A DNA stretch of 64,000 nucleotides from Rusavskia elegans (taxonomy: Eukaryota > Ascomycota > Lecanoromycetes > Teloschistales > Teloschistaceae), in assembly GCA_011316305.1 (NCBI GenBank), contig SAUG01000149.1:36136-100135 (forward strand). The letters are read 5' to 3'. Made by a program: the position numbers and the translations under genes. The notes beneath the pieces were generated by a model. That model was not told the origin of the DNA and made no database searches. It saw nothing but the letters and a program-made list of their open reading frames with translations. This document shows, one piece after another, positions 22,737 to 34,951 of the stretch (position 1 is the first letter of the stretch; each line of letters starts with the position of its first letter).

Positions 22737-23772
22737 GTGACATGCGGGTTTTGACGGAAAAAGTCAATCAATAGAGATATATCAATTCCCTCATACGATT
22801 GTCTTGAGTACTTTTCCCACGCGTTGGTGGGGCACTGGGATGTCAAAATCGGTTTTACAGGTCCTCTTGGACAGGAAACCACTTGAATAGGAAAGCTTAT
22901 CTCAACGCTTTGCCAAACCCTGTCAAGACGGTGTAGCCCTAAACGTTCTCTGCATCATCTGAACGAGTGACAAATTCGGGATACGACGAGGTTCGAAAGG
23001 CCCCAAACTTGGGCTCGACAACCAGCAGGTCACCGAAAGGGGTAAAAGTTGCACGGGTTCCTACGCCGAATCCTGACCAGGTACACAACTTTCAAGGGCT
23101 ATGTCCCTAAGGTCTTCGTATCATCCTATTCGCTGAAATCAGTCTATCCTGTTCAGCAGACAAACGCCAAGGGTGACTCAACACGGCTCGGCATGTATCG
23201 GTCAATATCCCTTCCGCTGCTACTGATGCGCGAGTTCCGACACCCAGGATAAGATTGTGATAGAATGAGGCTCCTTGACCCGATTACGCTTCCGGGTGAA
23301 TGTCAGTCTTGGAGGGCCGACTTGGGCCGGACCGAGCGAGGCGTTCTTTGTTACCGAAGACCCCTATTCACCGCCAATGGAACATCCCATATGCTAGAGA
23401 CACACTCATCAAGTATTGATAACCCCCTAAACTGGACCGATCTCTCGATCGTACCCCTGGCATCCTCTTAGCTCCCTGAAGATGAACGCCGGGACGCTTG
23501 TTCAGCCCCGTCATGGTTGCTCCAGGATTTTAGACCCCAACGCTGCATATGAAAATGTGGATACAAGGCATTGCATAGACTCACCGCCCGCAAGCCTGAC
23601 GGGGTCCGTAAAGCATGACGTACGCCTAGGTATCGAGGATGTAACCCTGTGGTCTCATAAGACACCATGCTTTATCCCCTCCCAACGAAATATCAAACAT
23701 CCAACGGATTTCCTCTTGACAGGTTATCAGAACCACACTAGTAAAGTTATTTCTTCAGTCTAAGTCATTCTC
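22737..23772. promoter_or_regulatory. PKS promoter region with a TCG-N5-CGA site
   Basis: 1.04 kb without a gene. TCGGGATACGA at 22976-22986 fits TCG-N5-CGA, about 790 bp before the PKS start. Contains the 3' UTR of the monooxygenase at its left. Confidence 0.5.
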
Positions 23773-26700
23773 ATGATGCCGCCCAACATGAATATCCTCT
23801 TGTTTGGTGACCAGGCAACCGACTATCACAACAACCTCCGGAACAAACTGCGTGAGAAGAACAACCCCACATTGTCTTCCTTCCTTGATCAAGCAAATGC
23901 CGCTCTCTGCGAGGAGGTTGCTCGACAGCCACGACTTGTACGGGATACCATCCCTTCCTTTTCGACCCTCCTAGACCTAGTGGACTGGTTCGACACGGCC
24001 AAAGCGTCCAATCCAGCAATTGAGAGTGCAATATGTACAACATGTCAGATTGCTTGTCTGATCAGGTAAGTCGAGATTGACTCCGATGAAGTATTCAGTG
24101 TTAACCCCTGGCTACAGCTACCAATACCAATCATCCAGCCAGTTCGATCCTTCCAATACCCGTATTATAGGATCATGTACCGGACTGCTGGCAGCTGTGG
24201 CAGCAAGCTCGTCGAAGAATCAGTCACGGTTGCCAACTCTTGGGGTTCTACTGGTGAGAATCGCATTCCGAGCCGGACTGCTTGTTGCAAGCACAGGTAA
24301 TCGATTGCAACAAGGCTCTTCGGAACTGTGCTGGTCTATAGCTGTGATGGGTATGGACCGGGATCCAATGAACGAATTGCTGGGACAATTCAACTCGAAC
24401 GAGGTAAGACTCTTTTATGTTTGCTTCTCCCTGCTGACATTCTCGACAAGGCCATCTCGGTAGCGAAGCAAGCCTATATCAGTGCCATCGGTATTCACTC
24501 GTTGACCATTAGTGGACCCCCTTCTACTCTGGAAAGGCTGGTCCACTCAATGCCTGCATTCGACGCCCTGAGACGAGCTCCGCTGCCTATCCACGGTCCA
24601 TACCACGCCGGACATCTGTATAACCAGAACAGTATTGGAACACTTTTGCACCCCTTCCGTGAGAGTCTTGATTCATATCGATCAACTGTCCCTGTAATCT
24701 CGTCCTCTGATGGCAAACCATTCGCCTCCTCCAACGCCCTAACGCTAGTGCAGAAGGCTCTTGAAGAAATGCTAATAAAGCCTCTTCACTGGAAACTCAT
24801 CACTGAATGCGTGGCATTTGAGAATGCAGCCGAGTATACGGTTCTTCCAGCAGGGCCTGCCGATGTCGGTAGGAGTATGATTTCCGCCTTGAAGAATAAT
24901 AACTGTACAGCCTTTCTGGACAACTCCTTGTGGCTTTCTTCCCCTGAGAAGAGAACCTCTACCTCCGGAAAGTTTGCAGATTCCAAGATCGCTATCGTGG
25001 GAATGGCGGGAAGGTTTCCGAATGCTGCCAATCACGAGTTGTTCTGGGAGATGCTTGAGAAGGGTACCGATACTCACCGAGTTGTCCCGGCAGATCGATT
25101 CGATCAGGCCCACGTCGATTCTACAGGCACGCGGAAGAACACAAGTTACACGCCGTACGGCTGTTTCCTCGACGAGCCAGGGCTATTCGACCCTCGTTTC
25201 TTCAAAATGTCTCCACGGGAGGCCACTCAAACCGATCCAATGCACAGGCTCGCCATCCTCACGGCCTATGAAGCACTTGAGATGTCCGGTTACGTGCCGA
25301 ACCGGACAGCTTCAACTAGGCTCCATCGGATTGGAACTTTTTACGGGCAAACGAGCGATGATTGGAGAGAAATTCAAGAAGGGCAGGATATCGATACTTA
25401 CTTTATCCCTGGCGGTGTGCGTGCTTTTGCTCCCGGAAGAATCAACTACTTTTTCAAGTTCAGTGGTCCCAGTTTCAGTGTCGATACCGCATGCTCTTCG
25501 AGCTTTGCAGCACTCCAGCTGGCTGTGACTTCGTTGCGAGCACGGGATTGCGACACAGCAGTAACTGGCGGGATGAATATCCTCACAAACCCGGATATCT
25601 TCAGCGGTCTGAGTAAGGGGCAGTTCCTTTCCAAAACGGGCAACTGCCAGACCTTTGACAATAATGCCGATGGATACTGCCGTGGCGAGGGGGTTGCGAC
25701 TGTTATCCTGAAGAGACTCGAGGACGCGAAAGCTGACAAGGATAATATTCTCGGCGTTATTTTGGAATCTGCCACCAATCACTCTGCGGATGCCGTTTCC
25801 ATCACTCATCCACATGCGCCGACGCAGGAGTATTTGTACAAAGAGCTCTTGAATCGATCTGGGCTTGACGCCAACGATGTGAGCTATGTGGAGATGCATG
25901 GCACAGGTACTCAGGCCGGCGACAAAACAGAGATGGAGTCGGTTACCAACATCTTTGCCTCCCGCAACCGTCAACGACGATCTGATCAACCGCTTTATCT
26001 AGGAGCCGTCAAAGCAAACATCGGCCACGGGGAAGCGGCATCAGGGATCTGTTCACTCATCAAGGTCCTGCTGATGATGGAGAAGAATGCTATACCTCCG
26101 AATTGCGGCATCAAAGGTGTCATGAACCAGAATTTCCCCACAGATCTTCAGGCCCGCAACGTTCACATACCCCTGCGGACCACCCACTGGCCCCGCCCAA
26201 TCGATCAGGTTCGGCGAGTATTTGTCAGTAATTTCAGCGCTGCAGGAGGCAATACAGGCTTGTTGATGGAAGAAGCCCATCTACCCGCAATCCTAGACAG
26301 CCACGATCCAAGGTCAACACATATCATCACAGTGTCTGGCAAGTCGAAATCGTCGTTGAGGAAGAATCTTTCGCAACTTGTCGAATTCATCGCCAAAAAT
26401 CCGAGGTGTTCCTTGTCAAGCCTGTCGTATACTACCACGGCTCGTCGCATCCACTACAATTACCGTGTCGCTGTGACCGAATCGAGCCTTGCAAAAGTGA
26501 AGGACTCTTTATTCGCCGCCCAAGACAAGGACATCTATCCCATCTCACCAGCGGTGCCTGATGTTGCCTTTGTTTTTACAGGCCAAGGCGCTCATTACGC
26601 CGGACTGGGCAACCAGCTCTTCCAAAAATTTTCCCAGTTCAGGTCGGATATCCTCGAATTTGAGGCGATTGCCCAATCACAGGGGTTTCAGTCTTTCATG

Positions 26701-29700
26701 ACCTTGGTCGAAGACACGAAGGTAGACGTCGCTGGTCTGTCTCCAGTGGTTGTACAACTTGGGTCGGTCTGCGTCCAGATGGCTTTAGCACGCTTATGGA
26801 TCTCATGGGGCATCGTACCAGCCGTTGTGCTTGGGCATAGCCTTGGTGAATATGCCGCGCTCAATGTGGCAGGCGTGCTCTCGGCCAGCGATACCATCCA
26901 CCTAGTCGGGAAGAGAGCCTATGAGCTTGAGCGGAGATGCACGCCCAATACTCACGCAATGTTAGCAGTTGCTGCCTCCGTAAGCTCGATCGAAGCCTGC
27001 ATGCCAGACTCTCCGCTCGAGATAGCCTGCATCAACAGTTCCAGCCAGACAGTCCTTGGGGGATCGAAGGAGCAGGTTGACCAGGCCTCACAGCAATTGT
27101 CCAGCCACGGCATCAGAAGTGACAAACTACCCATCCCATACGCATTCCATATCTCGCAGGTGGACCCGGTGCTCGACATGTACGAAAAGATTGCGAGCGG
27201 CGTAACTTTCAGCGCTCCTTCGATACCAGTCATCTCACCGCTCTTGAGCATGGTGGTTCGCAGCGCAGGCTCGTTCGGACCAGCATACGTCAGACGCCAT
27301 GCTAGAGAGACGGTCAACTTTCCAAATGGGCTTGATGCTGGATTCCAAGATGGTGTCCTGTCTGAAAAGACTGTTTGGGTGGAAGTGGGTCCTCACCCGG
27401 TCTGTTCAGGTATGGTTAAGAAGATGTTGGGTCCTACCACCTCGGCAGTACCGTCTCTGCGTCGGGATGCGGATACCTGGACGGTCTTGAGCACTAGTCT
27501 GGCTTCACTGTACACCAGTGGCCTAGAAATTGACTGGAATGAATACCACCGAGATTTCAACGCGGCGCAGCAGCTCTTGCGTCTACCCACATACGGCTTT
27601 GATCTGAAGAACTACTGGATCTATTACACGGGCAACTGGACTTTAACAAAAGGAGACCCTACAGCGGTTGCTGAGCTTGCGAAACCGGTCCCAAAACTTT
27701 CCACCACCTCTGTTCAAAATGTCATTGAAGAAGACTTTCAAGAGTTGACGGGCACGGTAACGATCGAGTCCAAGGTCGCGGACCCGACACTCCGGAAAGC
27801 GTTCGAGGGCCATCAAGTGAACAACAATGCACTCTGCCCCTCCTCTCTCTACGCAGATATGGCTTTGACGGTCGCCGAATACATGCACAAGCAACTGAGA
27901 CCAGGTAACGAAGTGCCGGCCATGAAAATCGACAAGATGGAAGCCAGTAAATCACTCGTTGCCGGCCAGAGCGATGACCAGCTTTTACGCCTTCATGGCG
28001 AAGCCGACATCGATGCCGGTCGAGTGAAAATGCATTTCTACAGCGTCACATCCGAAGGCAAGAAGAGAACAGACCATGCCAAATGTACGGTCTCGTACGT
28101 TGACGCTGAAGCGGCGATTATGAATTGGAAAAGATATCATTACCTCATCAAACCTCGAGTCGAGGCTCTCATGGATGGCGTGAATGTCGGTACAGCAGAG
28201 AAGATGCACCGTAACACGGCCTATTCTCTGTTCGGAAGTTTTGTCAAATATGGTGCAAGTTACCGTGGTATTGAAGAGATCAATCTCAACCTGGAGGAGT
28301 ACGAGGCCACTGCCAAGCTTGTATTCCAAACCACGGATAATGATGGTACCTTCGTCTGTAACCCTTACTGGATCGACTCGATTGGGCATATATCCGGTTT
28401 GGTTGTCAATGTGAGGGAGGCTCTCGGAGACAAGGCACAAGTCTTCATCTCTCACGGCTGGAACGAAATGTGCTTCGCTCGACCCCTTTCAAGGGACAAG
28501 GTTTATAGATCCTACGTCAAGATGCAGCCAATTGGCGGCAAAGTCATGGCTGGAGACGTGGTCTTGTTTGAAGAAGACGAGATCATCGGCGTCATTGACG
28601 GGTTGAAATTCCAGGCCATCCCTCGCACTCTGTTGAACACTTTCCTTCCCCCGCCTGGAGGGAAAGCCTCACAACCACCGATTGCCCCTAAAGGAGCCTC
28701 ACAGGATCGGAGGCCAAAAAAACCGAAACCATTGCAGCCAAAGGAACAACCACAGCAAGCTCCAAGAGGCATGTCGAATCGCGCTCTTGAGGTCGTTGCT
28801 GCAGAAGTCGGGGTTCCGATGTCAGAACTGTCTGCAAACGTCGTCTTTGCAGATATTGGAGTTGACTCACTCATGTCTTTGACCATCTCGTCTCGCCTTC
28901 GCGAGGAACTGGGTACGGAGATCAGCTCCACGTTGTTCGTGGACTGCCCAAGTGTTGGAGACTTGGTCAAGCATTTCTCTCCGCAGGAGTCATCCGCAGC
29001 GGCGGTCCCTGGTCTATCATCCTCCAGCTCTTCAAGCAGCCTTCAAACCAAGGCGTCGTACGGAAACGTGACTACTCCCGCATCAGACCCTGGCGAGGAA
29101 GATATCATCCAGGTCATACGAGGCATAATTGCCCATGAGATGGACGTACAAGTGGAAGAGATCGTTGGAGCGACCAACCTCGCTTCGTTGGGTATGGATT
29201 CCCTCTTGTCTCTGACGGTGCTTGCCAAACTACGGGAATCGACTGGGAAGGACTTTTCTCCCGACTTCTTCATCGAAAACCCTTCGGTTGAAGCCATCAT
29301 CAACACCCTATCACCAAAGTCTAAGGCCACCATACCAGAGCCGGTAATCAAGGAAAGATTCCAACCACAGCCACCAACAGAGAAGAAGGCTCTCCCCATC
29401 GACCCCCCTCCCGCGACATCCCTGCTCCTCCAAGGCAACCCCAAAACCGCCACCAAAACCCTCTTCCTCTTCCCCGACGGCTCCGGCTCCGCAACCTCCT
29501 ACACCACCATCTCCCCCATCGCCCCCGACGTCGCCGCCTACGGCCTTAACTGCCCCTTCATGACAACCCCCGACAAATTCACCTGCGGCATCCCGGGCGT
29601 CTCAACCCTCTACAAAAACGAAGTCCGCCGCCGCCAACCACACGGCCCCTACTACCTAGGCGGCTGGTCCGCAGGCGGCGTCGTCGCCTACGAAGTCTGC

Positions 29701-30266
29701 CTCCAACTGATCGCCGAAGGCGAAACCATCGCCCGCCTCATCCTCCTCGACTGTCCGTGCCCGATCCGTCTCGAAACGCTCCCCGCCCGGCTGCACGTCT
29801 TCCTTGACCAAATCGGCCTGCTGGGCACAGGCATGGGCACCGCACCCAAATGGCTACTCCCCCATTTCGAATACGCGATCAAAGCGCTCGATGTGTACAA
29901 GCCGCGGGCGATTGCGGACGCGGCCAAGGCGCCCCAGACGTTCGCGGTATGGGCTACCGAGGGCGTGTGCCCGAATGCGGAAGACCGGGAGCGATTGATC
30001 CCGGTGCGGGAAGACGATACGAAGAGTATGAAATGGCTGTTGAATAACCGGACGGATTTCGGGGCCAATGGGTGGGATGAACTTGTTCCTGGGTTGGAGC
30101 GGAAGATGAGGTTTAGGACGATCAAGGGGAATCATTTTACGATGATGCGGAAGCCGCAGGTATGGATTTTATTCCTTTTGCTGAGTGTGTTTCCTGATGT
30201 TAGTTTGACTGACGTTGGTTGCAGGTTGAGCAATTGGCCGCGTTGATTCGGGAGGGACTCGAATAG
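23773..30266 (+). CDS. Non-reducing polyketide synthase (SAT-KS-AT-PT-ACP-ACP-TE)
   Basis: Core enzyme of the cluster, 2109 aa, assembling an aromatic polyketide from acyl-CoA starter and malonyl-CoA. Exons 23773-24065, 24118-24403, 24451-30159, 30225-30266. Domains with active sites: SAT (about 15-365, GSCTG Cys118); KS (372-800, DTACSSS Cys541, HGTGT His676, NIGHGEA His719); AT (about 898-1210, GHSLG Ser990); PT (about 1293-1610, GHQVNN His1314, WIDSIG Asp1502), which sets the cyclisation pattern; ACP1 (GVDSL Ser1666); ACP2 (GMDSL Ser1777); TE/Claisen cyclase (about 1865-2105, GWSAGG Ser1933, Asp1960, GNHF His2088). All catalytic residues are intact and no reducing or methylating domain is present. 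Double ACP plus TE resembles naphthopyrone, tetrahydroxynaphthalene and nor-toralactone synthases; the product itself cannot be read from sequence. The first Met could also be at 23788 (MNILLFGDQ). Confidence 0.96.
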
Positions 30267-30568
30267 GAAGGATGTTGTGAGCGAGACCATGAGGATGATA
30301 CATGTGGGATTACTGGGGAATCAGTCCGAGATTATAACATCTGGGAAAGGGTATAGGGGTCGATCGGAGGGAGGATCGTAATCGTAAAGGTAGGGAGGGG
30401 GGCGTTACGAATCCACGAGATCAAATAGACGTTCTTTTACATATAGACTAGCCATGATCGATTTCACGAATACAGATCATTCCCTCTTTTTCCACTGGGT
30501 ACTGCGAGATACACCTCATGGGCTGAGGATCCGAGCAGATAGATACATATCAGCGTCATGCCAGCTGT
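30267..30568. other. PKS 3' flank
   Basis: About 300 bp of non-coding sequence after the PKS stop, probably its 3' UTR and terminator. No feature recognised. Confidence 0.5.
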
Positions 30569-31003
30569 CAACTAGACTACTTCGATCCCTAATGGAACTC
30601 TTATCAGGATAAATCGGGTAGGAAGAGTAACTACCGGGTCTCGAACTCCTTTATTGCGTAACACAAAGATCGAGAGGATTACGTACCACTGTAGTGGTAA
30701 CTACCAACTAGACTACTTCCATCCCCAATAAATCTTTTAGGGTACCAACTCCTTTGGTGCGTAACACAAAGATCGAGAGGATTACGTACCACTGTAGTGG
30801 TAACTACCAACTAAACTGCATCTATCCCTAATAGATCTTTTATCAGGATAAATCAGGCAGGAAGAGTACTACCGGGTCACAAACTCCTTTATTGCGTAAC
30901 ACAAAGATTCGAGAAGATTACGCGTACCATTATCGTGGCAACTACCAACTAGGAAGGCTACATCCATCCTGAAAGGAACTCTTATCAGGACGCGTCAGAC
31001 GAG
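30569..31003 (-). repeat. Tandem array of about 136-bp units with tRNA-like boxes
   Basis: Units begin CAACTAGACTAC (plus strand) at 30569, 30705, 30808 and 30946. Lengths are about 136, 103 (internal deletion) and 138 bp, then a partial fourth to about 31003. Conserved blocks: TTATCAGGATAAATC, GCGTAACACAAAGAT, ATTACGTACCACTGTAGTGG. Read on the minus strand each unit carries TAGTCTAGTTGGTAG, like a tRNA A box, and the first (rightmost on the minus strand, leftmost on plus) carries AGTTCGAGACCC, like a B box. The A-to-B distance (about 68 bp) is longer than in a simple tRNA. Best explained as a tandem tRNA-derived or SINE-like relic. Non-coding. Confidence 0.75.
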
Positions 31004-31386
31004 AATACACCCACTAGGCACGAAAACTGCGTTGTTGTTGAATGACACATAGGCATAGGCTCTAAAATCTCTCACGAAAAAGACGACACGCGTCCAGCAA
31101 GTCCGGCTTACCAACTCTCTAACCTTCCGCCTTTACCTAGTCAAAGCGCGCGACCTTGCTCCCCACCCAGATATCCCTCCCTCCATCCCCTCAAAGCAAC
31201 GCAATCATGAGGTCATTAGAAAATAAAAAAAAAAATTCATTAAACGTAACGTATTCCAAGAGAAACCCAATCGCACGGCTCTGCATTCTCCTCCCGCCCG
31301 GTCATCCTCGCTTGGGGTGGGGGCCCACAAAGCGAAGTATAGATAGACGGCATCTCCATTCTCACCTCACCTCACCTCATCCGGGG
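31004..31386. other. 3' flank of the regulator gene
   Basis: 383 bp without a gene; includes an A-rich stretch at 31221-31236 and probably the 3' UTR of the minus-strand regulator. Confidence 0.5.
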
Positions 31387-31769
31387 CTACAAGACACCGA
31401 GCTCCTCCTCCTTGACCCTCTTCTTCAAGGTCCGCAACCGATCCGTCGCTTCCCGCAACCGGGTGTTCAGGAAATCGACCATGGTCTCGTACGTGCGTCC
31501 TTCGTAGCCGACCGGCATGGCCGATAACTTGCACCGGATCTTGCCGAGCAGCGAACCCAGCTTCTGGAGCTCCATCATCATGATCTTGATGCGCAGGCGT
31601 TCTTCGCCCGCGGCGTCGAGAGTGTAGGTGCCGATTGTGAGGCGGGATGTTGCGGCCAAGGAGGAGGAGGGGGAGGAGGAAGAGGAGGAGGAGGATAAGG
31701 AGGGGATGGTGTTGGCAGGCGCCGCGGAAGAGAAAGAGGAGGAGGGGAGGCAGGGTCTGGGGTCGTTGA

Positions 31770-31800
<31 letters not shown>

Positions 31801-32661
31801 TTGGTGTTGGAGGGGGCTGTTGAGGATTTCGGGCGTCAAGGAGGTGCCGTAGAAGGTGAGGTGTTTGGCGATGAGGGCGGTGAAGAGCATGATGGTCGTG
31901 CTGTCGTCGAAACAGACGCAGTGTAAGAGCGTCTCGCCGCGGGCGACCACCTCTCGGTTGTCTTCGAGAATGGTCTCGAGGGTTGGGGCCGTGTTATTCG
32001 GGAAGGGGGATTGGGCTTGCATGATCTGGAGGGCTTGAGAGAGGGTGGTAATGCAATTGCATTCGACGGCGGGGTTGGCTGGATCCATTTGCATCGGCTC
32101 TGGGTCTTTGCAGAACTGGGAGGCTGGGGTGGAGATTGGGGTGGTGGCGAGGGTGGTGGTAGATGGGTTGGTAAAGCCGGCGGAGTCGGTGGTGCTTTCA
32201 GGCAGGGAATGTTCCTGGTTGAGGCTTGGGAGATAGTCTTTCCATGGGGTGAAGAAGTTGATGTCATCAAGGTCCCGCAACATGGACGCTGCCGTACCAC
32301 CTGGCGAGTCCTCGGACAAAACAGCGTCCAGTTGCGAAGGGTGCGGCGAGGGGTGCTGCGACGGGCCATCTGATTGAAAGTTGCTCCCAGCACCCACAAA
32401 TTGCTGTGAATGGGTATGGGCAGGTGAAGGGAGCATGTTGGAGCCCTGTTGGCTGTTGCTGGGCCCGGTCGAGGACGGGGGAATTGGTGGGACTTGGACC
32501 TTGGGCCGTCGAGACTTGCCCGCCCTTTGGGAGGGACTGTACTTGCACTGCAAACCGAGGTTCTCGCAGCGAGGACAGCTCGGTCGCTCCTTGGTGCATT
32601 TCACCTTGGCCAGATAGCAGCCGTCGCACGAAGCTCTGTACTTGGTGCCTGGAGGGTCCAT
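31387..32661 (-). CDS. AflR-type Zn2Cys6 transcription factor (cluster regulator)
   Basis: Single-exon 424-aa nuclear DNA-binding protein. The N-terminal binuclear zinc cluster has the exact spacing C12-x2-C15-x6-C22-x6-C29-x2-C32-x6-C39, followed by a basic linker (SQRAGKSRRPK) as in AflR. The middle is Ser/Pro/Thr-rich. The C-terminal half shows the AflR-family regulatory domain: ETILEDNREVVARGETLLHCVCFDDSTTIMLFTALIAKHLTFYG, then after low-complexity runs LRIKIMMMELQKLGSLLGKIRC and a final basic helix. A polyglutamine run of 11 and a polyserine tract interrupt the domain. Location next to the PKS and presence of TCG-N5-CGA sites in cluster promoters make it the likely pathway activator. No introns are needed. 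Confidence 0.92.
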
Positions 32662-32679
32662 GGTACCTCAGACATGCAC

Positions 32680-32726
32680 CGGAGCAGGCTCCGAAGCTAG
32701 AGAGGAGAGAGGCGGAGCAGGCTCCG
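32680..32726. promoter_or_regulatory. Two CGG-N8-CCG palindromes just upstream of the regulator
   Basis: CGGAGCAGGCTCCG occurs at 32680-32693 and again at 32713-32726, each a CGG-N8-CCG inverted repeat, within a 33-bp imperfect tandem duplication 19-65 bp upstream of the regulator's ATG. CGG inverted repeats are typical half-sites of Zn2Cys6 proteins, so autoregulation or control by another such factor is possible. They could also simply be part of the 5' UTR. Confidence 0.5.
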
Positions 32727-33369
32727 AAGGCAGAGAGGAGACAGGTGTCAGACAAGGCTGGGGATGAGTGCTTGTTAGGTGCCCGGTCCAGCGCTTCTCC
32801 TCCAGGACGGGCCAGGTCGAGCCGGCGCTCTTGTAGTGACGGCCCATCCGACAACGGGATCCTTCGATCCTTCGCTTATCATGCCTGTAGACCGCCCAGT
32901 CGTATCTCGTGAGGGAACAAGGCTGACCGCCTGCGACGAGTTGACCAGTGGCGGGGCTGGGTTGTCGAAGGAGCACCGTCCGAGAGGCTTGTGTGGTGTC
33001 GGAGAAATATAAGAGGGTGGTCAGAAAATAGTCCATCCAAGACAGCGTGGTGCAGGAAAATGCAGGAAGATGCAGGAAAATGCAGGCATGGCGATCCTTT
33101 ATGCAGGCAAAACGCTAGGAATGTAACCCCCTCGCTTACCGTTGTCTGATTACCCCGCTGGTAGTGAGGGCGGACTACGGAGGTGAGAGCGGTGGAGGAG
33201 CGGGAAGCAATGCTGTTCGTCTAGAGTAAAGTGATATGCATTCACTCGCAGTGCTCTCCTCCCGCGGATCCCGCATCTTGTGCCGTGTGCCGTGTGCCGC
33301 CGTGTGCCGTGTGACTCGATCTTCGCCGTGTGACTCGATCTTCGTCATCTTCGGCAGCTTCTCGCATCT
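32727..33369. other. Upstream region of the regulator, with simple repeats
   Basis: No gene. Contains short tandem repeats: an 11-bp ATGCAGGAAAA-type unit repeated around 33050-33090, and GTGCCGTGT / TGTGACTCGATCTTCG units at about 33281-33350. The latter adjoin the 3' end of the BBE-type gene. Confidence 0.6.
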
Positions 33370-34951
33370 CTACTCGACGGCGATCTGCCTTGGTTTCAGG
33401 TTCATGGTATTGTAGCCATGATTCTGCTCCACCGCTGCGGCCGTCACCGCCCCCCATTTGTTAAACACGTTGGTCGGATCGTACTTCAACTTCAGCGCGA
33501 CTAGCTTCTCGTCGTGTGAACCAAACATCTCATCGCTACGGCCATCCGTGAGGTCTCAGGACGCAGTCAGTAAAAGCTCTTCCGGTAAAAGACGCTGGGG
33601 CGAGTGGCATACCATTGTAATTTAGATACTTGCCAATGGATTCTGGGTTCACATCCGATGTTTTGATCAAGTGTTCGCTAACTTTCTCTTTCAATCGGAA
33701 GGTGAAATCCCGACATTTGTCGTCGTCGTTGGGATCATTCCATTTGGTCATGCAGACTGCATTGTAATACGGGCCTCTGTTTGCAAACGCCGTTGCCGAC
33801 CCATCGACTTCTTGCACTTTGCCGTGGTGCACCAATTCGAACACTAGTAGAGACTCCTTGGCCGCAGGGACCTCCTCAATGAAGGACAAGAGATCCTGCT
33901 TGATCTCTTCGTAGAACTCGGGCGCGAACGGGATTGCACATGCCGCGCCGCCGATGACTTTGCGGCCACCGTGGCCGGCCGACTCCTCCAAGAGCGCATT
34001 GACCTTGCAGTATGGCATTGGACCAAAGTTCTGGAAGGCCGGTCCTGCTTCGAACAAAGGCGCGAAGATTCTCTTGCCATCCTTTCCGAGCCCGTTGTAG
34101 AAACCCAGCGTGACCAGCATCGGCCCAGGCGCGTGAGGGGGCGTCGTGAATCCGAAGTTGAACGAGGCATCTGGGTTTGCGCTGAGGGCAAAATCGTTGG
34201 CAAATTTCACAATCGGGGCAAGTTTGTCCAAGGGGAAAACGGCCATGCCGGCCCATACAGGCTCTCTCTGCTGATGTGCCCTGTAGGTGAATTCGACGAC
34301 GGCCCCGAAGCTGGCGCCTGCACCTCGAAGAGCCCAAAAGAGATCGGGGTGCTCTTCTGGGGATGCAGTCACAATGTCCGAGTCGGCATTGACCAGTTTG
34401 ACCTTCAGAAGGTTATCAATGACCAAGCCGTGTCTTCCAGTCAAGTATCCGTAGCCGCCACCCAAGGTCAGACCCCCAATGCCGGTATGGTTCACTGTCC
34501 CGCCCACGGCCGCCAGTCCGTAATCACCTGCAGCTTCATCCACGTGCTTCCAGAGACAGCCACCTTCGGCCGCGATTGTCATGTTGTCCGGGTCAACGGT
34601 GACGCGGTTCATCTTGGATAGGTCGATGACGATGCCGCCCTCTGTTGAAGAGGCGCCATTGGTGCCGTGTCCGCCGCCACGGACGACTTGTTCGATGTGA
34701 TGTTTACGGGCGAAGCGGATGACAATCGCTACCTGCTCCGGGGTGGTGACCTGGGCGACGGCACCCTACAAGCCAATTTGGTCAGCTTGGATTAAGCGCG
34801 GGTGCTGAGTGACATCGGGACATACCGCTCTCTTTTCTGCCGTCTCGCTCCATCTCTTCAGGCTCTCTTCATAGCCTTTGGATCCAGGGGTCAAGACGGT
34901 GGCGCCTTTCAATTCAGCCTGCAACTGTTGTGCGAGTGAAGATGATAGCAT
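33370..34951 (-). CDS. BBE-type FAD-linked oxidase without signal peptide
   Basis: 487-aa berberine-bridge-enzyme/PCMH-type flavin oxidase. Exons 34951-34826, 34765-33613 and 33554-33370 join in frame. Visible: the FAD-binding motif VVRGGGHGTNGASS with the His that usually carries the 8-alpha linkage, the second loop VGGTVNHTGIGGLTLGGGYGYLTGRHG, where the Cys of bicovalent enzymes is replaced, and the C-terminal DGRSDEMFG...LKLKYDPTNVFNKWGA that closes the FAD pocket. The N-terminus (MLSSSLAQQLQAEL) has no signal peptide, so it is probably cytosolic. Such enzymes perform two-electron oxidations such as dehydrogenation, phenol coupling or ring closure with O2. The neighbour of the regulator; its partner BBE enzyme at the other cluster end is secreted. 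Confidence 0.9.

Noticed and set aside
25312..25989. 225-codon minus-strand ORF inside the PKS KS domain
   Set aside because: Antisense shadow of the KS coding sequence.
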